A stretch of 64,000 bases of DNA, taken from positions 1,501,614 to 1,565,613 of the forward strand of contig NZ_GL985606.1 of assembly GCF_000220835.1 (NCBI RefSeq). The letters run 5' to 3'. Source of the DNA: Actinomyces sp. oral taxon 448 str. F0400 (GTDB lineage Bacteria > Actinomycetota > Actinomycetes > Actinomycetales > Actinomycetaceae). The notes beneath the pieces were generated by a model. It was not told where the DNA came from. It made no database searches and saw only the letters and a list, made by a program, of their open reading frames with translations. This document shows, piece by piece, positions 25,199-33,782 of the stretch (within the stretch, counting starts at the first letter, position 1; every line of letters begins with the position of its first letter). Made by a program: the position numbers and the translations under genes.

Positions 25199-27190
25199 AT
25201 GGATCTCCTCATCATCGCCGTGGTGGGCCTGCTGGCGATCGCCGGCGCCACCCAGATCAGCGACCGCGTCCGAGTGGCCCCGGCGCTTCTGCTGCTCGCG
25301 GGCGGCATCGTCGTGGGCTTCCTGCCGGTCGTGCCCGCCATCGAGGTCGAGCCGGAGATCATCCTCGAGGGGATTCTCCCGCCCCTTCTGTACGCCACCG
25401 CGGTGGGCATCTCCACCATCAACTTCCGTCGCGAGCTCGCCTCCGTCGTCGTCCTGGCGATCCTCCTCGTGATCGTATCCGCCGCGGTCATCGGCGGAGT
25501 CCTCACCCTCGTCATCCCCGGCCTCTCCCCGGCATGGGCCATTGCTGTGGGCGCGGTCCTCAGCCCCACCGACGCCGTGGCCATCTCCATCGCCAGACGC
25601 CTGGGGGTCTCGCAACGCATCATCACCGTCCTGGAGGGCGAGGGCCTGCTCAACGACGCCACCGCCCTCGTGGTCCTGTCCTCGGCCAGCACCGCCGCGA
25701 CGGCGGGCGCCGTGACTGTGAGCGGAGTCGTGGAGGGCTTCGCCGCCTCCGTCCTCGTGGCCCTCGCCGTGGGCTGGGCGGTCGGCGAGTTGACCCTCCA
25801 TCTGCGGGCCCGTATCACGGACGCCAGCGTGGACACGGTCGTTTCCTTCACGATCCCCTTCCTCGCCGCCATCCCCGCTGAGCACATGGGCGGCAGCGGG
25901 CTCGTGGCCGCCGTCATCGCCGGCCTCGTCACCGGCCACCGAGGCCCGCGCGTCCTGCCCCCCGACCACCGGATCGCCGGGCAGGAGACCTGGCACACCG
26001 CTGAACTCGTCCTGGAGGGTTTCATCTTCCTCATCATGGGCCTGCAATTCTTCGGCATCGTCGAGGAGGTCCTGGCCGAGGGCCCCAGCATCACCACGGC
26101 CGTCTGGCTGGCCGTCCTCGCCGGAGGACTCACGGTGCTGGTCCGGGCCGCCGTCGTGGCCCCCATGCTGGCGTGGCTGCGTCGCCGCGACGAACGCTAC
26201 GCCACCCGCTGGGAGGAGATGAGCGAATCCGTCCAGGCCTTCGAAGGACGCTGCTCGGCCATCGCCCGCGGCGATATTCCCGACGACATGCAGATCCCCT
26301 GGGACCGCAGTCGGCGCGGGCTCAGACGCCGGATCAATCGGGCGCTCAGACTGCACCGCCTGCCGACCAGCCCCGAGCGGAGCAGGCGCCGCGCCTCGCA
26401 GGCCGTCGACCGGCTCCGCCGTCGCAGCGCGGATGTGGAGTACTACCGCGACGAACCGCTCGGTCTGAGGGAGGGGGCGGTCATCGCCTGGGCCGGCATG
26501 CGCGGGGCCGTCACGCTCGCAGCCGCCCAGACTCTACCCGCTTCGGCCCCCAACCGATCCTTCCTCCTCCTCATCGCCATCCTGGTGGCCGCGGGCTCCC
26601 TCATCGTTCAGGGCCTGACACTCCCGTGGGTCGTCAAGGTCGTCAAGCCCTCCATGGAGGGGCCCGCCGACGAGGAGGAGCGCAGCGAACTCCTCCGCCT
26701 TCTCATCATCGCGGCCAAGGGGGTCGTCGCCGAGCGCGACGACGAGCGGGACGGGGCCCTCCCCGGGGCAGCGGGCGGCTCCGCGGCGATCATTGAGCAC
26801 GACGACCCCGCCGCCCCCGAACGGGCCGCCGCGGGCTCCGCTCTAGAGCTCAGCAGTTCGCGGCGCGGCGGTGCGGCGACGGGCATCATCCCGCAGAGCA
26901 CATCGGCTCTGGCGGCCCACATCCTGCGCAGGGGCGATGGTGAGGACGCCTCCGCGGGCAGGAGGGCGGAGCCGGCGCGGACGGGAGGATCGGAGGAGTC
27001 GGGGAGGGACGCCGCGGCCCGCCGCGAGTTCGCCGCCGCGACTCGGCGGATGACCCTGGACATGATCCGAGCCCAGCGCGAGGCGCTTCTGGACGCCGGA
27101 GAGCTCGGCCTGTACTCAGCGGGCTCCATCGAATATGCCCTCAAGCGCCTGGACTACGAGGAGGTCATGCTGACCGCCCGCCCCCAGTGA
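25199..27190 (+). CDS. CPA1-family Na+/H+ antiporter
   Basis: Monovalent cation/proton antiporter of 663 aa. About 10-12 membrane segments occupy residues 1-340 and 430-500. The ion-binding region is visible as AVLSPTDAVAISIARRLG followed by LEGEGLLNDATALVV (the N-D pair that coordinates Na+/H+), both CPA1 hallmarks. GMRGAVTLAAA marks the last helices. A charged, partly coiled cytoplasmic insert (about 330-425) and a long C-terminal hydrophilic domain with Glu/Arg-rich helices make it longer than the minimal transporter. Likely role: pH and sodium homeostasis. Confidence 0.92.
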   Translation: MDLLIIAVVGLLAIAGATQISDRVRVAPALLLLAGGIVVGFLPVVPAIEVEPEIILEGILPPLLYATAVGISTINFRRELASVVVLAILLVIVSAAVIGGVLTLVIPGLSPAWAIAVGAVLSPTDAVAISIARRLGVSQRIITVLEGEGLLNDATALVVLSSASTAATAGAVTVSGVVEGFAASVLVALAVGWAVGELTLHLRARITDASVDTVVSFTIPFLAAIPAEHMGGSGLVAAVIAGLVTGHRGPRVLPPDHRIAGQETWHTAELVLEGFIFLIMGLQFFGIVEEVLAEGPSITTAVWLAVLAGGLTVLVRAAVVAPMLAWLRRRDERYATRWEEMSESVQAFEGRCSAIARGDIPDDMQIPWDRSRRGLRRRINRALRLHRLPTSPERSRRRASQAVDRLRRRSADVEYYRDEPLGLREGAVIAWAGMRGAVTLAAAQTLPASAPNRSFLLLIAILVAAGSLIVQGLTLPWVVKVVKPSMEGPADEEERSELLRLLIIAAKGVVAERDDERDGALPGAAGGSAAIIEHDDPAAPERAAAGSALELSSSRRGGAATGIIPQSTSALAAHILRRGDGEDASAGRRAEPARTGGSEESGRDAAARREFAAATRRMTLDMIRAQREALLDAGELGLYSAGSIEYALKRLDYEEVMLTARPQ

Positions 27191-27205
27191 CGCCGGCGCA
27201 CCGCC

Positions 27206-27232
27206 GGCCGCGCCCGCGGCCCGGGCGCGGCC
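27206..27232 (+). terminator. Strong GC hairpin between convergent genes
   Basis: Perfect 11-bp inverted repeat GGCCGCGCCCG (27206-27216) / CGGGCGCGGCC (27222-27232) with a 5-nt loop. It lies between the ends of the antiporter gene and the reverse-strand amrS gene. It is probably a bidirectional terminator, though without a T-tract. Confidence 0.5.
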
Positions 27233-27272
27233 CTGATCGCCGTTGGTGCCGGGCTCGACGAGATCGCCGGGT

Positions 27273-28358
27273 TCACACGCCGACGGCGACCCGACGCGGG
27301 AGCCACTGGCCCGCCGCCGGCGGCGGGCCGGCCGGATCCCACAGGCCCGGGACCCGCCGGCCACACTGCGGGCAGGCGCCCTCGGAGGTGATCCGGTAAT
27401 CGGTGACCCGATAGCTCTCGCGGTCCACCAGGAGTGTTCCGCAGCCGGCGCAGCGGGTCGAGGCGCCGTCGCGGGTGCGCACATTCCCGAGGTACACGTG
27501 CGCCAGCCCGGCGTCACGGGCGATGGCGCGGGCGCGCTCCAAGGTGGATGCCGGTGTGCGGGGCGTCTCGCGCATTCGGTGGGCCGGATGGAAGGCGGAG
27601 AAGTGCACGGGCACCTCGGCCCCCAGCTCGGCGGCGATCCAGGCGCACTCCGCGGCGATCTCGGCATCGGAGTCGTTGCGCCCCGGGATGAGCAGTGTGG
27701 TGATCTCCAACCAGGTCCCCAGCGCTCGCACCCGGGTGAGAGTGTCGAGCACGTCGGTCAGGCGGGCCCCGGTCACGCGGCGGTAGAAGTCGTCGGTGAA
27801 GCCCTTGAGGTCGATGTTGGCGGCGTCGACCGCTCCGAACAGCTCAGTGCACGGCTCGGGACTGATCCATCCTGCGGAGACGGCTACGCTCGCCAGTCCC
27901 GCCTCGCGGCAGGCGGCCGCCGTGTCGATGGCGTATTCGGCAAAGATCACCGGGTCGTTGTAGGTGAAGGCCACGCCCGCGGCGCCCGCGTCGGAGGCGG
28001 CCGCGGCCAGGGCTTGGGGCGTGGCGGGGGCGGTGAGGGTGTCGATATCCCGGGAGGTGGAGATCTCCCAGTTCTGGCAGTATTTGCAGGCCAGGTTGCA
28101 GCCCGCCGTCCCGAAGGACAGGATGGTGGAGCCCGGCAGCACGTGCGCCAGGGGCTTCTTCTCGATGGGGTCCAGGACGAAGCCGGAGGAGCGTCCATAG
28201 GTGGTTAGCACGATGGCGTCCCCGACCCGTGCCCGCACGAAGCAGAATCCGCGCTGGCCCTCGCGCAGCGTGCACCGGCGGGGGCACAATTCGCAGCGCA
28301 GACGCCCGTCCGGCAGAGTCCGCCACCACCGGGCCGGATGGGGATCGGCGGACGGCAT
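27273..28358 (-). CDS. amrS: AmmeMemoRadiSam system radical SAM enzyme AmrS
   Basis: Radical S-adenosylmethionine protein of the three-gene AmmeMemoRadiSam system. The 361-aa reading (ATG at 28358) has the [4Fe-4S]/SAM motif C-x3-C-x2-C at Cys87, Cys91 and Cys94 (GCNLACKYCQNWEIS). A cysteine-rich N-terminus (Cys22, 25, 29, 39; RCELCPRRC) resembles pyruvate-formate-lyase-activating-enzyme relatives, and a C-terminal zinc-ribbon-like pair (CAGC, CPQC) follows. An alternative GTG at 28382 would overlap the amrA stop by 4 nt (GTGA), so translational coupling is likely and the start is not certain. The family's target is thought to be a modification shared with the Memo and AMMECR1 partners encoded upstream. 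Confidence 0.92.
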   Translation of the reverse strand: MPSADPHPARWWRTLPDGRLRCELCPRRCTLREGQRGFCFVRARVGDAIVLTTYGRSSGFVLDPIEKKPLAHVLPGSTILSFGTAGCNLACKYCQNWEISTSRDIDTLTAPATPQALAAAASDAGAAGVAFTYNDPVIFAEYAIDTAAACREAGLASVAVSAGWISPEPCTELFGAVDAANIDLKGFTDDFYRRVTGARLTDVLDTLTRVRALGTWLEITTLLIPGRNDSDAEIAAECAWIAAELGAEVPVHFSAFHPAHRMRETPRTPASTLERARAIARDAGLAHVYLGNVRTRDGASTRCAGCGTLLVDRESYRVTDYRITSEGACPQCGRRVPGLWDPAGPPPAAGQWLPRRVAVGV

Positions 28359-28378
28359 CGCCCGCCCGGTCGGGCCGG

Positions 28379-29032
28379 TCACGGCCGGCCCGTCTCCCGC
28401 GGCCGGCCGCTGGCGGTGCCCGCTTCGGTCTCCTGCCAGGCGGTCACCGTGTAGATCCGTACGGACACGTCCTCCCCCCAGTAGTCGGCGGGCAGGCCCG
28501 CCTTGCGGCGCAGATGGATCAGGAAGTCGACCGGATCGGGGAGTTGACCCCACACCTGGGGCAGGAAGGTGGCGCGGTGGCGGGGGGACGACAGGATGAC
28601 GCCGTCGACACCGGGGCGCAGCCGGGCCGCAAGATCGGATTCGTCGACGGCCGGCAGGGGGACCGACGCGGACAGGACGGACACCTCGATGACGGTGTCC
28701 GCCAGTTCGCCCGCGGTCAGGGGCGGGAAGCGCGGGTCGCCGACGGCCGCTGCGACGGCGTTGGATTCGACGTCGGCGTGCAGCGGCTCGTGGGCCTCCA
28801 GGCTGCCGATGCATCCGCGCAGGGAGCCGCCGGGCGCTCTGCCCGAGGTCAGGGTCACGAAGCTGGCTCCCGGCGCCCGGAGCCAGCTCGGGTCCTCGGC
28901 GCCCTTAGAAGTCCCGGGGAGTGCGGCGTTCTCCTGTGTCGGGAGGGGGACCGCGTCGAGATGCCGGGCGATGGCGCGACGGGCGAGGGGCAGCAGGAGC
29001 AGGCCGGCGTCGGCGGGCAGCGGGGACGTCAT
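28379..29032 (-). CDS. amrA: AmmeMemoRadiSam system protein A (AMMECR1 domain)
   Basis: 217-aa AMMECR1-domain protein. The ATG at base 29032 has GAGGAGG about 9 nt upstream on the reverse strand. The family core is clear: SFVTLTSGRAPGGSLRGCIGSLEA (conserved R-G-C-I-G), AVAAAVGDPRFPPLT, ELADTVIEVSVLS, the GVDGVILSS segment, ATFLPQVWGQLPDP, and YWGEDVSVRIYTV near the C-terminus. The biochemical role is unknown; in the human homologue AMMECR1 loss is linked to disease. It stands between amrB and amrS in one reverse-strand operon. Confidence 0.93.
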   Translation of the reverse strand: MTSPLPADAGLLLLPLARRAIARHLDAVPLPTQENAALPGTSKGAEDPSWLRAPGASFVTLTSGRAPGGSLRGCIGSLEAHEPLHADVESNAVAAAVGDPRFPPLTAGELADTVIEVSVLSASVPLPAVDESDLAARLRPGVDGVILSSPRHRATFLPQVWGQLPDPVDFLIHLRRKAGLPADYWGEDVSVRIYTVTAWQETEAGTASGRPRETGRP

Positions 29033-29138
29033 GACGGTGCGCCTCCTCGATAGGTTCTTCCATCCATGGTGCGGCCGCGACCGCACTCACGTCCACCCCT
29101 CGACGGGGGTTCGGCGAGGGCGGGCGTGGGTTCCGCAT

Positions 29139-29972
29139 TCACGGGGCCGCTGGGGCGTCGAAGGCGATGGCGCCGTAGCCCACCACCCTCTCCGGGGTGC
29201 CGATGGTGTCGGCCGAGGTCGCCGTGCCGAGCAGCCGCGGGCCCAGACCCTGCTCGCCGGCGGCCAGCAGGAGGGCGTTGATGCAGGTGGCGCCGCAGGC
29301 CTCGTCCGGGCTGATATCGGCGCGCAGTGCCAGAATGCGCTCGATCGTCGCGTCGTCCACACGGCGAGCCTCAGCTTGGGGCAGGTAATGGGACAGGTCG
29401 GAGCTGACCACGACCAGGGTGTCCGATCCGCCCAGGAACGGGCGGATCGCCTCGGCGACCCGGTCGGCGTCGACCCGGCCCACCGCCAGGGGCACCACGC
29501 TGGCCTCGGGCAGGACGGTGAGAAGGAAGGGGAGCTGGACCTCCAGGGAGTGCTCGGCCGCGTGAACGTCGGGCCTGGCGACCACCAGAGAGCTGGAGGC
29601 CAGTGCTTCGATCTGCGCGGGAACCTCCACCGTCACGGGACCCAACGGGGTGTCCATGGCGCGGTGGCCGGGTAGGGCGAGGGCGCGCACGCCCATCCTG
29701 TGTGCGGGCCCCAGCAGCACGACCCGGCGGACTCGTCCTCGCAGGGATTCGGCCCGCGCCCAGGCCAGGGCGGCTGTGGGTCCCGAGTAGACGTAGCCGG
29801 CGTGGGGGACGATCAGCGCCGCCGGGGGAGTCGGGGCGGCGTCAGCATCGGCCCGCGCCCCTGTCAGCATGGACTCCACATCCGCCCGCAGACGTGCCGG
29901 CTCGGCGGGATAGAACAGACCCGCCACCGCTGGCGGGCGCGTCTGCTGGGACCGGTACGGCGGCTGGCTCAT
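29139..29972 (-). CDS. amrB: AmmeMemoRadiSam system protein B (Memo family)
   Basis: 277-aa protein of the Memo/LigB-like fold, related to extradiol dioxygenases but usually lacking dioxygenase activity. Diagnostic pieces are RPPAVAGLFYPAEPARL at the N-terminus, VPHAGYVYSGPTAA (metal-type His), LLGPAHRMGVRALALPG, the AEHSLEVQLPFL segment, SSDLSHYLP, and the final ERVVGYGAIAF. A ribosome binding site (AGGGAG, 10 nt before the ATG) is present. The gene opens the reverse-strand operon amrB-amrA-amrS. The gap to amrA is 106 nt and shows no hairpin I can recognise. Confidence 0.94.
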   Translation of the reverse strand: MSQPPYRSQQTRPPAVAGLFYPAEPARLRADVESMLTGARADADAAPTPPAALIVPHAGYVYSGPTAALAWARAESLRGRVRRVVLLGPAHRMGVRALALPGHRAMDTPLGPVTVEVPAQIEALASSSLVVARPDVHAAEHSLEVQLPFLLTVLPEASVVPLAVGRVDADRVAEAIRPFLGGSDTLVVVSSDLSHYLPQAEARRVDDATIERILALRADISPDEACGATCINALLLAAGEQGLGPRLLGTATSADTIGTPERVVGYGAIAFDAPAAP

Positions 29973-30006
29973 GAGGATCGCGCTCCCTGAATCGGCTGAT
30001 GACCTC

Positions 30007-30012
30007 AGACTA
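30007..30012 (-). promoter_or_regulatory. -10 hexamer TAGTCT (reverse strand), amrB operon
   Basis: TAGTCT on the reverse strand lies about 35 nt upstream of the amrB start and would give a roughly 30-nt leader carrying the AGGGAG ribosome binding site. It is back-to-back with the forward hisC promoter 74 bp away. Confidence 0.4.
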
Positions 30013-30085
30013 CCCGCGGGTCCTCTTCCCGGGGCCGGTCCGGCCGCCGCAGCGGAGCGGACGGGACGTCAAGGGGGAGGACTCG

Positions 30086-30091
30086 TAGACT
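30086..30091 (+). promoter_or_regulatory. -10 hexamer TAGACT, leaderless hisC promoter
   Basis: TAGACT ends 7 nt before the hisC ATG at 30099. GGGGGAGG occurs further upstream (30073-30080), before the hexamer, so it cannot serve as a ribosome binding site if transcription starts at the ATG. Confidence 0.5.
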
Positions 30092-30098
30092 CCCGCCC

Positions 30099-31286
30099 AT
30101 GAGCACCCTTCCCGTGCGACCCGGTCTTGAGGGCGCAGCGCCCTACGGGGCCCCCGAGCTCGATGTGCCGGTGCGGCTCAACGTCAACGAGAACCCCTAT
30201 GCGCCCTCGCCGGCGGTCGTCGACTCCATCGCCCGGGCCGTCGCCGGGGCCGCGGGCCGCCTCAACCGCTACCCGGAGCGCGACTTCCCGGCCCTGCGGC
30301 GGGCCCTGGCCGACTACCTCGCCGTCGAGTCGGGGGTCAGGCTGTCCCCGGAGCGCGTGTGGGCGGCCAACGGCTCCAACGAGGTCATGCTCCAGGTGCT
30401 TCAGGCGTTCGGGGGACCGGGCCGGGCGTGCCTGTCCTTCACCCCCACGTACTCCATGTACCCTGAGTACGCTCGCGACACGCTCACGCGCTACGTGACG
30501 CGAGCGCGCGCCGAGGACTTCACGCTCGATATCGCCGCCGTGCGCGAGGCGCTCGAGGACGTCCGACCCGCAGTCCTCATCCTCGCCAGCCCCAACAACC
30601 CCACCGGCACCGCCCTCCCGTTGGAGGACGTGCGCGCCGTCCTGGAGATCGCCCGCGGCGGCGGGCCGCTCATCCGCAACGGAGGCTCCGCCGGACCGTC
30701 GGACGCGGTCGTCGTCGTCGACGAGGCCTACGGCGAGTTCCGTCGTCCCGGCGTGCCCAGCGCTTTGGAACTGCTGATCGAGGACGACGGCGGACGCTAT
30801 CCGCACTTGGTGGTCAGCCGCACCATGTCGAAGGCCTTCGGCATGGCCGGCCTGCGTCTGGGATACCTCGCCGCCTCCCGCGAGCTCGTCGGCCTCCTTC
30901 GCGTCGTGCGCCTGCCCTATCACCTGTCCGCCACCACGCAGGCGGCGGCGCTGGCCGCCCTCGGTCACCGTGAGGAGCTCATGAGCCAGGTCGCCTCCCT
31001 GCGCTCGGAGCGCGACGCTCTGGTCGCCTGGTTGCGCGAGCGGGGGCTGACCGCCTACGACTCCGACTCCAACTTCGTGCTCTTCGGGCCCTTCCAGGAT
31101 CGGAGGGCGATCTTCGAGGCGCTGCTCGAGCGCGGCGTCCTCATCCGAGTGGTCGGCCCGGCAGGGTACCTTCGGGTGTGCGTCGGCACGCCCGACGAGA
31201 TGGACGCCTTCCGCGCCGCCCTCGTGGATGTGCTGGCATCCCGCCCCGATCGCCCGGACGGCGAGGAGAAGGAGGAGAGCACATGA
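30099..31286 (+). CDS. hisC: Histidinol-phosphate aminotransferase
   Basis: PLP-dependent class I/II aminotransferase that converts imidazole-acetol phosphate to histidinol phosphate. At 395 aa it is slightly longer than the usual 350-370. Key segments: [15 protein letters not shown] near the N-terminus, [16 protein letters not shown], the PLP-contact [22 protein letters not shown], and the Schiff-base lysine in [18 protein letters not shown] Gly/Ser-rich insertion around residues 187-203 ([17 protein letters not shown]) accounts for some of the extra length. The stop overlaps the hisB start (ATGA). Confidence 0.96.
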   Translation: MSTLPVRPGLEGAAPYGAPELDVPVRLNVNENPYAPSPAVVDSIARAVAGAAGRLNRYPERDFPALRRALADYLAVESGVRLSPERVWAANGSNEVMLQVLQAFGGPGRACLSFTPTYSMYPEYARDTLTRYVTRARAEDFTLDIAAVREALEDVRPAVLILASPNNPTGTALPLEDVRAVLEIARGGGPLIRNGGSAGPSDAVVVVDEAYGEFRRPGVPSALELLIEDDGGRYPHLVVSRTMSKAFGMAGLRLGYLAASRELVGLLRVVRLPYHLSATTQAAALAALGHREELMSQVASLRSERDALVAWLRERGLTAYDSDSNFVLFGPFQDRRAIFEALLERGVLIRVVGPAGYLRVCVGTPDEMDAFRAALVDVLASRPDRPDGEEKEEST

Positions 31287-31882
31287 GCCGCACCGCACGC
31301 ATCGAGCGCACGACGAGCGAATCGACCGTCGTCGTCGAGCTTGAGCTGGACGGCGCCGGGAGGACGGACGTGACCACGTCCGTGCCCTTCTACGACCACA
31401 TGCTCACGGCCCTGGGTCGGCACTCCCTGATCGATATGACCGTGCGCGCCACCGGCGACACCGACGTCGACGTCCACCACACCGTGGAGGACACAGCCAT
31501 CTGCATCGGTGAGGCGCTGCACGCCGCTCTAGGCGATAAGCGCGGAATCCGGCGCTTCGGCGATGCCCTCGTGCCCTTGGACGAGGCTCTGGCCCAGGCC
31601 GTCGTCGACGTGTCGGGGCGGCCCTACCTGGTCCACGACGGGGAGTCCGAGGCCTTCGTTCACCATCTCATCGGCGGGCACTTCACCGGCTCGATGGTCC
31701 GGCACGTCCTGGAGGCCATCGCCTACCACGCCGGCGTCTGCCTGCACGTGCGGGTCCTCTCCGGCCGCGATCCCCACCACGTGGCCGAGGCCGAGTTCAA
31801 GGCTCTCGCCCGCGCCCTGCGCTCCGCCATCGAACCCGACCCGCGTGTCGACGACATCCCCTCGACGAAGGGAGCACTGTGA
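31283..31882 (+). CDS. hisB: Imidazoleglycerol-phosphate dehydratase
   Basis: Dehydrates imidazoleglycerol phosphate to imidazole-acetol phosphate, the step before HisC, using a di-manganese site. It is 199 aa, the monofunctional (non-fused) form. Metal-binding motifs: [36 protein letters not shown] and [18 protein letters not shown], all present. GGAGGAG lies ahead of the ATG at 31283, inside the end of hisC. The start overlaps the hisC stop by 4 nt and the next gene begins at its stop codon. Confidence 0.97.
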   Translation: MSRTARIERTTSESTVVVELELDGAGRTDVTTSVPFYDHMLTALGRHSLIDMTVRATGDTDVDVHHTVEDTAICIGEALHAALGDKRGIRRFGDALVPLDEALAQAVVDVSGRPYLVHDGESEAFVHHLIGGHFTGSMVRHVLEAIAYHAGVCLHVRVLSGRDPHHVAEAEFKALARALRSAIEPDPRVDDIPSTKGAL

Positions 31883-32910
31883 TGCACGACTCCGACTCTG
31901 CACCTCGCCATGATCCCGACGAGCCCGACCGGGTGGACCGGGCCGATGAGCGCGGTAAGTCCGACGGCTCCGACCGAGCGTCTGGCCCCGCCGGCGGAGG
32001 GAACGTCGGCGAATCCGACAACATCGACGCCGAATTCGCCGCCATGATGGAGGGTTTGAGCCTGCCCGATGAGATGCAGGCCGACCTGGAGTCCCTCGAT
32101 GAGAAGAACGAGAAGAATGAGGACGACGATACAGGTGAGGAGGACACCGGACCCGCCCTCGTCTCCGTGGCGGACGTACCCCACAACACCTATACGGCGC
32201 CGGGGGCACGGCCGACCGACGATCACCGCGCGCAGATCGACGAGGCGGAGGAGGGGGCGGACGATGGCGCCGGCAACGGCGCGGGCGGCGGGGCGGACGA
32301 TGAGGGCTCGGACGCCCTGACTCCGGAGCAGGCCGCCGACATCGACGCGCTCGCCGCCGCGCTGGACGCGCAGACCCCCGACCCTCCCCGGGCCGTCAAG
32401 GTCGCCGTGGTCCTCACTCCCTTGGCGAGCGCCGAGGCCCTGGCGACCCTGTGCGCGATGAGTGATCTGGACTGCGTCGTCGTGCCCGCGCGTTCGGGCG
32501 CATTCGCCGTCAAGGAGCTCGTGTCGGCCCACGCCGAGTGGGACGTGAGCGAGCTGCTCGGGGGAGCGGACACCGAGCCCGCTGAGGCCGCCGAGCTCGC
32601 CTCCGCCCTCTCCCGGCTCAGCCGCGCGGGAGTCGTCCTGCTCACGGCCGACCTGGCCACCGACGTCGGCATCGAATCGGGGCTGTCGGGTACTATCACG
32701 GCTCGCCGTTATGCGGACGGCGAGGCCGGTGAGGAGGCCTCGGCGGGGCTGCTGCTGGCCTCGGTGGACCAGGAGGCCGAGGACGTTCTGCTGGGCATCA
32801 CTCGTGCGCAGGACGTCAGAGGCGCCCTGCGCACCAGCGAGATCAAGCCCGGCCGGACCATGCGGTGGCTCGGCCGCGGTCTGCGCCGGCCCCGCGGCGA
32901 CGAGGACTGA
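31882..32910 (+). CDS. Acidic protein of unknown function in the his operon
   Basis: 342 aa from ATG 31882 (AAGGGAG 7 nt upstream; a GTG at 31879 is an alternative). Not recognised. The first 170 residues are highly acidic and low-complexity (Asp/Glu/Gly/Ala, including NEKNEDDDTGEEDTG), probably disordered. Residues about 175-335 look folded, with alternating strands and helices: VKVAVVLTPLASAEALATL, DLDCVVVPARSGAFAVKELV, then ALSRLSRAGVVLLTADLATDVG, and SAGLLLASVDQEAEDVL. The end is basic (RTMRWLGRGLRRPRGDED). Its start abuts hisB, so it is translationally coupled to histidine synthesis genes, and hisH follows with its own promoter. Confidence 0.75.
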   Translation: MHDSDSAPRHDPDEPDRVDRADERGKSDGSDRASGPAGGGNVGESDNIDAEFAAMMEGLSLPDEMQADLESLDEKNEKNEDDDTGEEDTGPALVSVADVPHNTYTAPGARPTDDHRAQIDEAEEGADDGAGNGAGGGADDEGSDALTPEQAADIDALAAALDAQTPDPPRAVKVAVVLTPLASAEALATLCAMSDLDCVVVPARSGAFAVKELVSAHAEWDVSELLGGADTEPAEAAELASALSRLSRAGVVLLTADLATDVGIESGLSGTITARRYADGEAGEEASAGLLLASVDQEAEDVLLGITRAQDVRGALRTSEIKPGRTMRWLGRGLRRPRGDED

Positions 32911-33019
32911 CGTCCGCCCGCCCCGGCCCGCACCGGTGAATGCGGCGGGCCGCCGCAGGCCGCGGGAGTGCTGGCGGGCCGTCCTCCGAGACGGGACAGG
33001 CGCGTCTCCCGCACCCCGG

Positions 33020-33025
33020 TAGGGT
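33020..33025 (+). promoter_or_regulatory. -10 hexamer TAGGGT, leaderless hisH promoter
   Basis: TAGGGT ends 7 nt before the hisH ATG at 33033. It separates hisH-priA-sseB from hisC-hisB and the acidic gene as a second transcription unit. Confidence 0.5.
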
Positions 33026-33032
33026 GGGTCGC

Positions 33033-33728
33033 ATGAGCCACCCCAGCGTCGTCGTCCTGTCCTACGGCAGCGGCAACGTCCGCTCCGCCGTGCGCGCCCT
33101 GGAAAGGGTTGGCGCAGACGTTGAGCTGACTGCGGACCCGGACGCCGTCGGGGCCGCTGACGGCCTGGTCGTGCCCGGCGTGGGCGCCTTCGGAGCCGTC
33201 ATGGACCAGTTGAGGAGTGCGCACGCCCCGCGCCTGATCGACCGGCGACTCGCCGGGGGACGGCCCGTGCTCGGTATTTGCGTGGGCATGCAGGTCATGT
33301 TCGACTCCTCCACCGAGCGCTTCGAGCCTCTCGGCGAGCACCGCGAGGGGCGGGATGCGCGGGACGGGACGCGCAGGGCGGGGGGACTCGGTCAATGGCC
33401 CGGGACCGTCTCGCGGCTGCGAGCCGGAGTCGTCCCCCACATGGGCTGGAGCGAGGTTCGTGCGCCCCGGGACACCGTGCTCTTCGACGGCGTGGCCGGC
33501 GAGCGCTTCTACTTCGTCCACTCCTACGCCGCCACGACCGACCCGGCCGCGCTCCTGGATCCTCTGGAGTCCGGTCCCGCGCGGCTGCCGAGAACCACCT
33601 GGGCCACCCACGGAGAGGACTTCGTGGCCGCCGTCGAGAACGGGGCCCTGTCCGCCACCCAGTTCCATCCCGAGAAGTCCGGTGACGCCGGCTCCCAGCT
33701 GCTCCGCAACTGGCTGACCACCCTGTGA
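33033..33728 (+). CDS. hisH: Imidazole glycerol phosphate synthase, glutaminase subunit
   Basis: Class I glutamine amidotransferase that feeds ammonia to HisF, which is not encoded in this window. The 231-aa protein has the nucleophile Cys83 in LGICVGMQVMF and the His212/Glu214 pair in TQFHPEKS, so the catalytic triad is complete. The N-terminus SVVVLSYGSGNVRSAVRAL is typical. A loop insertion around residues 103-130 (EGRDARDGTRRAGGLGQ) adds length. The 3' end, coding LTTL-stop, is repeated 34 bp downstream (see the repeat at 33713). Confidence 0.96.
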   Translation: MSHPSVVVLSYGSGNVRSAVRALERVGADVELTADPDAVGAADGLVVPGVGAFGAVMDQLRSAHAPRLIDRRLAGGRPVLGICVGMQVMFDSSTERFEPLGEHREGRDARDGTRRAGGLGQWPGTVSRLRAGVVPHMGWSEVRAPRDTVLFDGVAGERFYFVHSYAATTDPAALLDPLESGPARLPRTTWATHGEDFVAAVENGALSATQFHPEKSGDAGSQLLRNWLTTL

Positions 33729-33762
33729 TCCTCCTGCCGTGAATCCGCTGACCACCCTGTGA
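33713..33762 (+). repeat. Duplicated hisH 3' end (16-bp direct repeat)
   Basis: GCTGACCACCCTGTGA occurs at 33713-33728, where it is the end of hisH including its stop, and again perfectly at 33747-33762 in the hisH-priA gap. The second copy again encodes LTTL-stop but is not in a long frame. It looks like a small tandem duplication or slippage scar. Confidence 0.85.
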
Positions 33763-33782
33763 AGACCTTGAAAGAACCTGTC

